Positions 9,490 to 18,313 of a stretch of 35,417 bases of DNA are shown here, one piece after another. Position 1 is the first letter of the stretch; every line of letters starts with the position of its first letter. The position numbers and the translations under genes are program-made. The stretch spans positions 1 through 35,417 of the forward strand of contig JAJOKO010000149.1 of assembly GCA_021129825.1 (NCBI GenBank). Direction: 5' to 3'. This DNA comes from Desulfotomaculum sp. Its GTDB lineage: Bacteria > Bacillota > Desulfotomaculia > Desulfotomaculales > Desulfohalotomaculaceae. The notes beneath the pieces were generated by a model that made no database searches, was not told the origin of the DNA, and was given only the letters and a program-made list of their open reading frames with translations.

Positions 9490-10221
9490 ATGGCCGGTCA
9501 CTCTAAATGGGCAAACATTAAACACAAAAAAGCTAAAGTAGATGCTAAGCGTGGTAAAGTATTTACTAAATTATCTAAAGATATTATTTTAGCGGCTAAA
9601 TTAGGTGGTGGTGATCCCGCTGCCAATGCCCGGTTAAAAACAGCGGTAGAAAAAGCTAAAGCGGCTAATATTCCCAATGACAATATTAAACGTGCGATTA
9701 TGAAAGGTACCGGTCAGTTGGATGGTACTAATGCGGCAGAATTAATGTATGAAGGGTATGGACCAGGTGGAGTAGCGATAATGGTCGATATTATAACTGA
9801 TAATCGCAACCGCACCGCTGGTGAAATCCGCCATATTCTTGCTAAAAATGGTGGCAACTTAGGTGAAAGTGGCTGTGTAGCGTGGATATTTGAACGTAAA
9901 GGATTGTTATTTATTGAAAAAGAAAATATTGGCATATTAGAAGATGAACTGGTGATGCTGGCTTTAGAATGTGGTGCCGAGGATATAAAAGTTGAAGATG
10001 ATCGGTATGAAATATATACTACCCCGGATAACTTGGAAACGGTATTAAAACAATTGACAGCTCAAAATATCCAATCAATTGAAGCTGAAATAACGATGGC
10101 ACCTCAAAATACTGTTAAATTACAAGGTGTAGAAGCGGAAAAGATGATTAAAATATTGGAAATATTAGCAGAACACGATGACGTTAATAACGTATATGCG
10201 AATTGTGATATTAGTGATTAA
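9490..10221 (+). CDS. yebC: YebC/PmpR family protein
   Basis: MAGHSKWANIKHKKAKVDAKRGKVFTKLSKDI; ATG 9490 is internal to ORF 9403..10221. Confidence 0.95.
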   Translation: MAGHSKWANIKHKKAKVDAKRGKVFTKLSKDIILAAKLGGGDPAANARLKTAVEKAKAANIPNDNIKRAIMKGTGQLDGTNAAELMYEGYGPGGVAIMVDIITDNRNRTAGEIRHILAKNGGNLGESGCVAWIFERKGLLFIEKENIGILEDELVMLALECGAEDIKVEDDRYEIYTTPDNLETVLKQLTAQNIQSIEAEITMAPQNTVKLQGVEAEKMIKILEILAEHDDVNNVYANCDISD

Positions 10222-10231
10222 GATTACAAAT

Positions 10232-11368
10232 ATGGGAATTGCGTTATACGTTCATATACCTTTTTGTGTGCAAAAGTGTCGCTATTGTGATTTTGTTTCT
10301 TATAATTATAGTCCGGATTTAGCCCAAGCTTATCTAAAAGCATTGGAGCAGGAAATGCTTTTTTATGCTTCATCTGAATTAGTTAGCAATAAAAAGATTA
10401 ATACTGTATTTATTGGCGGTGGTACGCCTACAGTGTTGGCAACGGTCGAATTAGAAAGATTATTGGTAATTTTAAAAACATATTTTTCTTGGTCTAAAGA
10501 GACCGAAGTTACGGTAGAAGCTAACCCGGGTACTTTATGTAAACAAAAATTAACAGTTTTAAAAAATGCCGGTGTTAATCGTCTGAGCCTGGGGGTGCAG
10601 GCTTGCCAGTCCAATTTGTTAGCGTTATTAGGGCGAGTTCATAATTATGATCAGGCAGTGCAAGCGGTAGAATGGGCCCGGCAAGCGGGGTTTGATAATT
10701 TAAACTTAGATTTGATTTTTGCTATTCCGCATCAAACGATTAAAGAATGGCAAGAATCATTGACGTTGTTAGCAGATTTACAACCAGAACATTTGTCTTG
10801 TTACGATTTACAGTTAGAAGATAATACGCCTTTGAGTGTGGCTGTAGAGCAAGGCAAGTTGCTGGCTTGTTCAGAAGAAAGTGCGTTAGCAATGTATCAG
10901 GAAACCATTGCATTTTTAACTGGCAAAGGTTATTCGCACTATGAAATTTCTAATTTTAGTAAACCTGGTTACCAGTCCGAGCATAATTTATGTTACTGGC
11001 ATAATAAGCAATATTTAGGTTTGGGACTAGCGGCACACTCTTATATAAATAGCACAAGATGGGCTAATACCGGTAATTTAGAGCAATATATCACTAAAGT
11101 ATCAAAAGAGTTTTTACCGGTGGATGAGCGTCACCAACTTACTACCTCGGAAATGATGTCAGAAACAGTTTTTATGGGCTTGCGGTTAATTAATGGTTTG
11201 CAATTAGATGATTTTAGTAGCCGATTTAATTGCCGGGTGACAGATGTATGGTCGGAACAAATTAACAAATTAATGAAACAGGGTTTATTGGCAATGACAG
11301 CTACGCATTTAAAATTAACTAAAAAAGGGCTACCGTTGGCTAATGTTGTTTTTAGGGAATTTGTATAA
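10232..11368 (+). CDS. hemW: Radical SAM coproporphyrinogen III oxidase-like / heme chaperone HemW
   Basis: MGIALYVHIPFCVQKCRYCDFVSY (CxxxCxxC), FIGGGTPTVL; conserved position upstream of hrcA. Confidence 0.92.
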   Translation: MGIALYVHIPFCVQKCRYCDFVSYNYSPDLAQAYLKALEQEMLFYASSELVSNKKINTVFIGGGTPTVLATVELERLLVILKTYFSWSKETEVTVEANPGTLCKQKLTVLKNAGVNRLSLGVQACQSNLLALLGRVHNYDQAVQAVEWARQAGFDNLNLDLIFAIPHQTIKEWQESLTLLADLQPEHLSCYDLQLEDNTPLSVAVEQGKLLACSEESALAMYQETIAFLTGKGYSHYEISNFSKPGYQSEHNLCYWHNKQYLGLGLAAHSYINSTRWANTGNLEQYITKVSKEFLPVDERHQLTTSEMMSETVFMGLRLINGLQLDDFSSRFNCRVTDVWSEQINKLMKQGLLAMTATHLKLTKKGLPLANVVFREFV

Positions 11369-11406
11369 TGGTTATACTAATATAAAAGTGTTTTTTAGAA
11401 TAATAC

Positions 11407-11435
11407 TTGACAAAAATCCTGCTAAATGCTATGTT
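11407..11435 (+). promoter_or_regulatory. Sigma-A promoter of the heat-shock operon
   Basis: TTGACA (11407-11412), 17 bp, TATGTT (11430-11435), just upstream of CIRCE. Confidence 0.8.
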
Positions 11436-11448
11436 TTACAAAGAAGTA

Positions 11449-11475
11449 TTAGCACTCATGAACATAGAGTGCTAA
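11449..11475 (+). promoter_or_regulatory. CIRCE operator (HrcA binding site)
   Basis: TTAGCACTC-N9-GAGTGCTAA, perfect 9-9-9 inverted repeat. Confidence 0.97.
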
Positions 11476-11491
11476 CAGGAGGTGCTTCTTA

Positions 11492-12529
11492 GTGGAAATG
11501 GATGCTCGCAAAAAAAAAGTACTGTTGGCTATCATTCATGATTACATTTCTACTGCTGAACCGGTGGGTTCTAGGACTGTTTCCCGTAATTATGATTTAG
11601 GAGTAAGTCCGGCTACTATTAGAAATGAAATGGCTGATTTAGAAGAGTCCGGTTTTATTGAACAACCGCATACTTCGGCTGGACGAGTGCCTTCTGACTT
11701 AGGTTATCGCTATTATGTAGATTATTTAATGCCCAGAAAAGCATTAACTATGAAACAAGAAGAAATGATTTGGCGTAATTATCAAGATAAGCAATTGGAA
11801 ATTCATGAAATAATTAACTGTACCAGCCAATTATTAGCCAGTTTAACTGATTACGCGGCAATGATTATAGCCCCGGCGGTGACATTGGTAGCTACTGTTA
11901 AACATATTCAACTAGTTTTAATGAACCCCACCAGAGTGATGATTATTATAGTACTGGATACTGGGATATTACAACATCACTTAGTTGAATTGACAGAAGT
12001 TATCAGGCAATCAGATCTAGAGCAGATTTCAATGGTGCTAAATAACAAACTAGCCGGGTTGAATTTTGATGATATCCGGGTAACGGTTATTAAAAAGATT
12101 CGCTTAGAATTATCAAGATACAAGTTTTTTTTAGATTTAGTGTTAGAAATGATTCAAAATACTCTAACTATAAGGACGCCAAGTAAAATTCATTTAGGTG
12201 GAGTATACAATATTTTGAATCAACCTGAATTTCATAATATAGAGCGGGTGAAAGCTTTGCTAACCCTGTTAGAGCAAAAAGAATTATTGTATGAAATGCT
12301 TGCTGACAGGGGAGACGAAGATTTATCTGTTTGTATTGGTGTGGAAAATATTCAAGAACAGATGAAGGATTGTACAATGGTTACAGCCACGTATTACACC
12401 GGTGATAAAATGGTGGGTGCTATTGGTGTATTAGGACCTACCCGCATGGAATATGCCAAGGTGATTACCATTGTAGAATATTTAGCTAAAATATTGAATC
12501 AAACTTTGGAAAAAATTCAAAGAAAGTAA
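11492..12529 (+). CDS. hrcA: Heat-inducible transcription repressor HrcA
   Basis: MDARKKKVLLAIIHDYISTAEPVGSRTVSRNYDLGVSPATIRNEMADLEESGFIEQPHTSAGRVPSDLGYRYYVD. Confidence 0.96.
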   Translation: MEMDARKKKVLLAIIHDYISTAEPVGSRTVSRNYDLGVSPATIRNEMADLEESGFIEQPHTSAGRVPSDLGYRYYVDYLMPRKALTMKQEEMIWRNYQDKQLEIHEIINCTSQLLASLTDYAAMIIAPAVTLVATVKHIQLVLMNPTRVMIIIVLDTGILQHHLVELTEVIRQSDLEQISMVLNNKLAGLNFDDIRVTVIKKIRLELSRYKFFLDLVLEMIQNTLTIRTPSKIHLGGVYNILNQPEFHNIERVKALLTLLEQKELLYEMLADRGDEDLSVCIGVENIQEQMKDCTMVTATYYTGDKMVGAIGVLGPTRMEYAKVITIVEYLAKILNQTLEKIQRK

Positions 12530-12578
12530 GCGTTATTTCACTCAAAGTGCGTGTTCGAAAAGTATGTTTGTGGTAAAA

Positions 12579-12626
12579 CCCCCCTCCCCTTAATCCCCTC
12601 CCACGAGGGGATTAAGGGGAGGGGGG
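12579..12626. repeat. Perfect 22-bp inverted repeat inside element 2
   Basis: CCCCCCTCCCCTTAATCCCCTC - ccac - GAGGGGATTAAGGGGAGGGGGG. Confidence 0.95.
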
Positions 12627-12649
12627 AACTAAATCTCCTCCCCCTTGAT

Positions 12650-12669
12650 GGGGGAGGGTAGGGTGGGGG
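12650..12669 (+). other. Canonical G-quadruplex motif
   Basis: GGGGGAGGGTAGGGTGGGGG: four G tracts of at least 3 with 1-2 nt loops on the mRNA-sense strand. Confidence 0.75.
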
Positions 12670-12781
12670 TGTGTTTTAAGGTTGATTGGATTAATATGTA
12701 AATTTTAAATGTACTAAATGGTACCCTTTTCGAACACGCACTCAAAACCTTGTGGTATTTTTAAAATGGAGGGAAAAATAC

Positions 12782-14350
12782 TTGAGTTTAAAACAACAGG
12801 CTAGTCCAGCTTCTGAGGTTAATGAAAAAATGGCGGCTTTAATTACTAATGCCAACGCAGTACGGGCTATTGCTTCAGCGGTGGAAGGTACGCTGGGTCC
12901 TAAGGGACTGGATACTATGCTGGTAGACCGGTTTGGCGAAGTAGTGATTACAAATGATGGTGTAACCATTTTAACAATGATGGAAGCCAGTCACCCGGCA
13001 GCTAAGCTGGTTATTAATATTGCTAAAGCACAACAGGAAGAAATTGGCGATGGTACCACTACAGCCACCATCATGGCCGGCACACTGGTCGATACCGGTG
13101 TAAATCAAGTAGCTAAGGGGGTGCCGGTAGCTTGGGTGATTGCAGGATTGAAAATGGGTCTGGCACGAGCCCGGCAGGTGATCGCCACACAAGCGCGATT
13201 AATAGCTAATCTTGATGATGTAGCGATCAAACAAGTGGCAGTGGTAGCCGGGCGGGAACATCAAGATATTGCTGACTTGGTGGTGCAGGCGGCTATTTTA
13301 ATTGGTGAAAAAAAGCTAAAAGATCCTAATTTTAAATTATCAGACACTGTTTTAGCGGAGGAAGGGGCAGAAAACCAAGTATTTGATGGTGTAATCATTA
13401 CCAAGGAACGTTTGAATAAACAAATGCCTCTAAATTTAGAAAAGGCAAAAGTACTGGTAATTGATGATGCTTTAGAACCGGAAGAAATGGAAGAAGAAGC
13501 CTTGGGTACCGAAAGTGGTTTTACCCGTTACTTAGAGTTACAGAATGAGTTTCGCAATAATCTGCAAAAAATCATTGATTTAGGGGTACACTTAGTGCTG
13601 GTAGACCGGGGGGTAGATGATATTGCCGAAGAAATGCTTACTGATGCTGGGATAATAGTGTTGCAACGAGTGGCTAACAAAGAACTGGAAAAAGTAGTGG
13701 AACACTGCGGGGTGCGTATGATCAAACGCACTGGTTTGAAAAAAAATAAATCAGATTTAGAAAAATATATTGGTAGTGCTCAAAAAATAATCAGTAAAGA
13801 AAAACTAGCACAAGTTTGGATTATTGGTGGCAGTGGCAAAGCAATGGCCAGTGTGTTAGTTGGTGCTGCTACTACTGAAGTGGTTGGTGAACGCCAGCGT
13901 ATTGCTAAAGATGCGGCAGCAGCAGTGCAAGCAGCAGTGCGTGGTGGTGTGGTAGCCGGTGGTGGATCGCTGGAATTAGCGGTGGTGCGGGAAGTAGAAA
14001 AATTACGTGAAGGCACTCGCAGCATGGCTTCTTTTGGCGTGGATTGTGTAATAGAAGCTTTAAAGCGTCCGCTAGCCCAAATTGTGACTAACGCCGGTTT
14101 TAATCCTTTGGAAAAAATCAGTGATGTGCTGGTGGCCCAAGCGGAAACAAGTCAAACAGCTTTAGGCGTTAATTGTGACACTGGTGAAGTAGTAAATATG
14201 TTTGAATTAGGGATAGTAGATCCGACTTTGGTTAAAACACACGCCCTAAAAGCAGCCGGTGAAATTGCGGAGGCGATATTAAGGATAGATACTATTATTA
14301 AAATGCGGGATGAAAGTAGTGGTTTAGCAGATGCTGGTGAACCAGCATAA
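12782..14350 (+). CDS. Archaeal-like (Group II/III, thermosome-type) chaperonin
   Basis: [122 protein letters not shown] start after ggaggg. CCT/thermosome signatures rather than GroEL. Confidence 0.93.
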   Translation: MSLKQQASPASEVNEKMAALITNANAVRAIASAVEGTLGPKGLDTMLVDRFGEVVITNDGVTILTMMEASHPAAKLVINIAKAQQEEIGDGTTTATIMAGTLVDTGVNQVAKGVPVAWVIAGLKMGLARARQVIATQARLIANLDDVAIKQVAVVAGREHQDIADLVVQAAILIGEKKLKDPNFKLSDTVLAEEGAENQVFDGVIITKERLNKQMPLNLEKAKVLVIDDALEPEEMEEEALGTESGFTRYLELQNEFRNNLQKIIDLGVHLVLVDRGVDDIAEEMLTDAGIIVLQRVANKELEKVVEHCGVRMIKRTGLKKNKSDLEKYIGSAQKIISKEKLAQVWIIGGSGKAMASVLVGAATTEVVGERQRIAKDAAAAVQAAVRGGVVAGGGSLELAVVREVEKLREGTRSMASFGVDCVIEALKRPLAQIVTNAGFNPLEKISDVLVAQAETSQTALGVNCDTGEVVNMFELGIVDPTLVKTHALKAAGEIAEAILRIDTIIKMRDESSGLADAGEPA

Positions 14351-14380
14351 AAACACGCATTAGAAGTGAGGTGATATTTT

Positions 14381-14944
14381 TTGACGAATGAGCAAAAAAA
14401 ATCTACTGTTTCACCCGAATTACAGCAGGATGATACTAACCAAAATGAAGTTATAAATGAAGCCGGATTTTCAGATGAAACACCTTCAATTGATGAACTA
14501 CAACAATTATTAGAGCAGAAAATGCTTTTAGCGGATGATTATTATAGCCGGTTAGCTCGTATCCAAGCTGATTTTGATAATTTTCGCCGGCGTACCAGTG
14601 AAGAACGTGGAAAATTGCTTAATTGTGCTAATGAAGCTTTAGTTACTGATATATTGCCGGTATTAGATAATTTCCAAAGAGCATTGGACACTAAGGAACA
14701 TGGTAGTGAAGAGTTTTTTGCTGGTATGAAAATGATTTATAGCCAATTGCTAGATATTTTAGATAAAGCCGGTTTAGAAGAAATTACTGTGTTGGGAACA
14801 GAGTTTGATCCCAATAAGCACGAAGCGATTATGCAGGTAGCAAGTGACGAGCACAGTGAAAATATAATAGTAGCAGAATTGCGCCGGGGCTATTCATTAA
14901 AAGGCAAAGTGATTCGCCCGGCGATGGTTAAAGTAGCGAAATAG
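14381..14944 (+). CDS. grpE: Nucleotide exchange factor GrpE
   Basis: YYSRLARIQADFDNFRRRTSEERGKLL..VLDNFQRALD..FDPNKHEAIMQV..LRRGYSLKGKVIRPAMVKVAK. Confidence 0.95.
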   Translation: MTNEQKKSTVSPELQQDDTNQNEVINEAGFSDETPSIDELQQLLEQKMLLADDYYSRLARIQADFDNFRRRTSEERGKLLNCANEALVTDILPVLDNFQRALDTKEHGSEEFFAGMKMIYSQLLDILDKAGLEEITVLGTEFDPNKHEAIMQVASDEHSENIIVAELRRGYSLKGKVIRPAMVKVAK

Positions 14945-15022
14945 CTATCAGCAAAAGATTTTAAAGATTTTAAGCTGAACGCTGACTAGTAAATTAAAAC
15001 TTTTGGAGGTTGATTTGTTTAA

Positions 15023-16915
15023 ATGGGTAAAATAATTGGGATTGATCTGGGAACAACTAACTCTTGTGTAGCGGTGATAGAAGGTGGCGAGCCGGTAATC
15101 ATCCCTAATGCTGAAGGAGCACGCACCACCCCTTCGGTTGTTGGTTTTTCCAAAACAGGCGAGCAGTTAGTAGGACAAATTGCTAAGAGGCAGGCAGTGA
15201 GTAACCCTGACCGGACCATTAGTTCTATTAAACGACGCATGGGTACTGATTATAAAGTTAATATTGATGGCAAAGACTATTCTGCGCCAGAAATTTCGGC
15301 GATGATTTTGCAAAAAATGAAAGCAGAAGCGGAAGCATATTTGGGTGAAAAAGTAACCCAAGCGGTGATTACTGTGCCGGCTTATTTTTCTGATGCCCAG
15401 CGTCAAGCCACTAAAGATGCCGGAAAAATAGCCGGGTTAGAAGTATTGCGGATTATCAACGAACCAACTGCCGCCGCTTTAGCTTACGGAATGGATAAAG
15501 GAGACGATCAAACCATTTTGGTTTATGATTTGGGTGGCGGTACTTTTGATGTTTCTATTTTAGAACTTGGTGACGGGGTATTTGAAGTTAAGGCTACCAG
15601 TGGTAATAACCGGTTAGGTGGTGATGATTTTGACCAGCTAATTGTCAATTGGATGGCTGCCGAATTCAAAAAAGACAGCGGGATTGATTTGAAAAATGAT
15701 CGTATGGCGATGCAGCGACTGTATGAAGCGGCAGAAAAAGCGAAGATAGAATTATCCGGGGTGATCACCAGTAATATTAATTTGCCGTTTATTACTACTG
15801 GTGAGGATGGTCCTAAACACTTGGATTTAAACTTAACCAGAGCTAAATTTGATGAGTTAACTGCTGATTTGGTAGAGAAAACAATAGGGCCAACCCGTCA
15901 AGCGATGGCAGATGCCGGGTTAGAACCTAAGGATATTAACAAAATATTACTGGTGGGTGGTTCAATCCGTATTCCGGCGGTGCAAGAGGCTACTAAAAAG
16001 TTTTTGGGTCAAGATCCCGATAAAGGAATAAATCCAGATGAATGTGTGGCTCTGGGTGCTGCTATTCAAGCCGGTGTTTTGGGTGGAGAAGTTAAAGATG
16101 TCTTACTGCTAGATGTGACCCCGTTATCTTTGGGTATCGAAACATTGGGCGGTGTATTTACTCGCCTAATTGAACGCAACACTACTATTCCGACTGCCAA
16201 AAGCCAAGTATTTTCTACTGCTGCTGACAGCCAGCCTTCTGTAGAAATTAATATATTACAAGGTGAACGCCAGATGGCGGCAGATAATAAAAGCATCGGG
16301 CGGTTTACTTTAACCGATATTCCGCCGGCACCAAGAGGCATACCGCAAATTGAAGTTAAATTTGATATTGATGCTAACGGTATTGTCAATGTATCCGCCA
16401 AAGATAAGTCTACCGGTAAAGAGCAAAGTATTAGTATTACTAGTAGTGGTGGATTCAGTGATTCTGAATTAGAAAAAATGGTTAAAGATGCCGAAATTTA
16501 TGCTGAAGAAGATCAAAAACGCAAAGAAACAGTAGAAGTACGGAATAGTGCAGATAGTATGCTTTACCAAACTGAAAAAACAGTTAAAGAATTTGCAGAA
16601 AAAGCAGATAAAGCGATGATTGAAAATGTGAATAAAGCGGCGGAAGAATTACGCACCGCATTAAGTGGTACAGATATAGAAGCAATTAAGCAAAAAACTG
16701 AAGAATTAACCAAACCTCTTTTTGAATTAACTACAGCCATGCACCAGCAATCTGCGCCGCCAGAAGATAATCAAGAACAAGGTTGCCAAGGAGGAACTTG
16801 TGGTACGCAATCTGGCGATGAGCAAAAAAAGGAACCGGTAGATGCTGAGTTTGAAGTTAAAGATAAAGAAGATGACAAAAATAAAGAAGACAAGAACGAG
16901 GACAAAAATAAATAA
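15023..16915 (+). CDS. dnaK: Molecular chaperone DnaK (Hsp70)
   Basis: [54 protein letters not shown]; unusual charged tail [17 protein letters not shown]. Confidence 0.98.
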   Translation: MGKIIGIDLGTTNSCVAVIEGGEPVIIPNAEGARTTPSVVGFSKTGEQLVGQIAKRQAVSNPDRTISSIKRRMGTDYKVNIDGKDYSAPEISAMILQKMKAEAEAYLGEKVTQAVITVPAYFSDAQRQATKDAGKIAGLEVLRIINEPTAAALAYGMDKGDDQTILVYDLGGGTFDVSILELGDGVFEVKATSGNNRLGGDDFDQLIVNWMAAEFKKDSGIDLKNDRMAMQRLYEAAEKAKIELSGVITSNINLPFITTGEDGPKHLDLNLTRAKFDELTADLVEKTIGPTRQAMADAGLEPKDINKILLVGGSIRIPAVQEATKKFLGQDPDKGINPDECVALGAAIQAGVLGGEVKDVLLLDVTPLSLGIETLGGVFTRLIERNTTIPTAKSQVFSTAADSQPSVEINILQGERQMAADNKSIGRFTLTDIPPAPRGIPQIEVKFDIDANGIVNVSAKDKSTGKEQSISITSSGGFSDSELEKMVKDAEIYAEEDQKRKETVEVRNSADSMLYQTEKTVKEFAEKADKAMIENVNKAAEELRTALSGTDIEAIKQKTEELTKPLFELTTAMHQQSAPPEDNQEQGCQGGTCGTQSGDEQKKEPVDAEFEVKDKEDDKNKEDKNEDKNK

Positions 16916-16927
16916 GACAAGAACGAG
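16874..16927 (+). repeat. Two 27-bp tandem repeats spanning the dnaK 3' end
   Basis: gacaaaaataaaGaagacaagaacgag (16874-16900) and gacaaaaataaaTaagacaagaacgag (16901-16927); the single G-to-T difference makes the TAA stop of dnaK. Confidence 0.92.
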
Positions 16928-17039
16928 GATAAAGGAACGAGGAACTAGAATAAAGGAACGAGGAACTAGGATAAAGAAAAAAGCTAGAGCCTAGAGCCTC
17001 GAACCTCGAACCTAGTTCCTCGAACCTCGAACCTAGTAC
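16921..17039. repeat. Array of 17 phased heptanucleotides between dnaK and dnaJ
   Basis: GAACGAG GATAAAG GAACGAG GAACTAG AATAAAG GAACGAG GAACTAG GATAAAG AAAAAAG CTAGAGC CTAGAGC CTCGAAC CTCGAAC CTAGTTC CTCGAAC CTCGAAC CTAGTAC, uninterrupted 7-nt phase. Confidence 0.92.
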
Positions 17040-17058
17040 TTCGCTTCTCAAAAGAAAG

Positions 17059-18198
17059 GTGGTGGCATCACTGGCTAAACAGGATTATTATGAAATTTTA
17101 GGTGTAAACAAAGATGCCTCCGGTGACGAAATCAAAGAATCATATCGTAATTTAGCACGAAAATATCACCCTGATGCTAATCCGGATGATCCGGGAGCAG
17201 AAGCTAAATTCAAAGCACTTTCTGAAGCTTATGCAGTACTTAGTGACTCTGAAAAAAAAGCTAAATATGATCAATTTGGTCATGCTGGGGCTGATGGTCA
17301 AGGTTTTGGTGATTTTGATGCCGGTGCAGCTGGTTTTGGTGATCTAAATGATGTTTTTGATATGTTTTTTGGTGGCGGCGGTGGTGGACGCCGGCGTGGC
17401 GGACCGCAAAAAGGAGCCGATTTAAGACTGGATATGCAGCTTTCTTTTAAAGAAGCTGTTTTTGGTGTAGAAAGAGATGTCCAAGTGCCCCGTACCGAAA
17501 CTTGCCAAACTTGTAGTGGTAGTGGTGCTGCTCCGGGCACATCTCCCCAAAAATGCCAAGTTTGTAGAGGTGTTGGGCAAGTACAAGCAACTGTCAACAC
17601 CCCGTTTGGTCGTATTCAGCAATCACGCACCTGTAGTAATTGTAATGGTAGTGGAAAAATAGTTAAAAAGCCTTGTGCTACTTGCCAAGGGAACGGTCAA
17701 GTGCGGCGCACTCGTAACATTAATGTAAAAATACCTGCTGGTGTGGATCACGGTACCAGAGTGCGTTTAACCGGTGAAGGCGAGTTGGGTAGCAAAGGTG
17801 GACCGCCAGGTGATTTGTATGTATTTGTTTTTGTGCGAGATCATAAAATATTTAAACGAGAAGGTAATGATCTTTTTTGTGAGGTGCCGATTAGTTTTGT
17901 TCAAGCAGCATTAGGGGATGAAATAACGGTACCAACTCTGGAAGGGGAAGCGGTAATGAAAGTACCTGCCGGTACGCAAGCTGGATCAGTTTTTCGTTTG
18001 CGTGACAAAGGGGTTCCCTATATTAGCTCTAGTCGTTGCGGTGACCAACACGTGCGGGTAAAAATAAAAACGCCGGTTAAATTAAATAATAATCAAAAAG
18101 AGTTATTGCGAAAATTTGCTGAATTATCAGGTGAAAAAGTTCCTAAAGGATCTGAAAAAGGTTTTCTGAATAAAGTTAAGGATGCTTTTACGGGGTGA
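17059..18198 (+). CDS. dnaJ: Chaperone protein DnaJ
   Basis: KQDYYEILGVNKDASGDEIKESYRNLARKYHPDANP (J domain), G/F-rich region, four CxxCxGxG zinc-finger repeats. Exact start uncertain. Confidence 0.97.
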   Translation: MVASLAKQDYYEILGVNKDASGDEIKESYRNLARKYHPDANPDDPGAEAKFKALSEAYAVLSDSEKKAKYDQFGHAGADGQGFGDFDAGAAGFGDLNDVFDMFFGGGGGGRRRGGPQKGADLRLDMQLSFKEAVFGVERDVQVPRTETCQTCSGSGAAPGTSPQKCQVCRGVGQVQATVNTPFGRIQQSRTCSNCNGSGKIVKKPCATCQGNGQVRRTRNINVKIPAGVDHGTRVRLTGEGELGSKGGPPGDLYVFVFVRDHKIFKREGNDLFCEVPISFVQAALGDEITVPTLEGEAVMKVPAGTQAGSVFRLRDKGVPYISSSRCGDQHVRVKIKTPVKLNNNQKELLRKFAELSGEKVPKGSEKGFLNKVKDAFTG

Positions 18199-18213
18199 AT
18201 AAACCACGGGAAT

Positions 18214-18276
18214 AAACCAAGGGGACAGTTCTTGTGGTTTGAAAACCAAAACCACGAAAAATCGTCCCCTTGGTTT
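18214..18276. repeat. REP-like nested inverted repeat between dnaJ and mtaB
   Basis: AAACCAAGGGGAC ... GTCCCCTTGGTTT (13-bp perfect arms) enclosing GTGGTTT ... AAACCAC. Confidence 0.85.
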
Positions 18277-18313
18277 CCGGTTATCTGTTAAAGATGAAAG
18301 CGAGGGCTAGGAA

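Larger units (their letters stand above)
12547..12741. mobile_element. MITE-like element 2 (195 bp)
   Basis: Perfect 16-bp TIRs GTGCGTGTTCGAAAAG (12547-12562) / CTTTTCGAACACGCAC (12726-12741); 5-bp direct repeat TCAAA at 12542-12546 and 12742-12746. Confidence 0.88.

Noticed and set aside
9460-12741. Composite transposon between the solo TIR and the right end of element 2
   Set aside because: Flanking 5-mers (CAAAA versus TCAAA) do not match, element 2 already has its own partner end and TSD, and the enclosed genes are in conserved order.
12752-12781. Upstream start of the chaperonin ORF ([10 protein letters not shown]..)
   Set aside because: The ggaggg RBS and family N-terminus point to TTG 12782; the upstream extension is the RBS region read in frame.
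16921-17039. CRISPR array
   Set aside because: Repeats are contiguous 7-mers with no unique spacers and no cas genes nearby.
16857-17051. Minus-strand 64-aa ORF (MRSEVLGSRFEELGSRFEALGSSFFLYP..)
   Set aside because: It is a translation of the heptamer and 27-bp repeat array; no RBS context or recognizable family.
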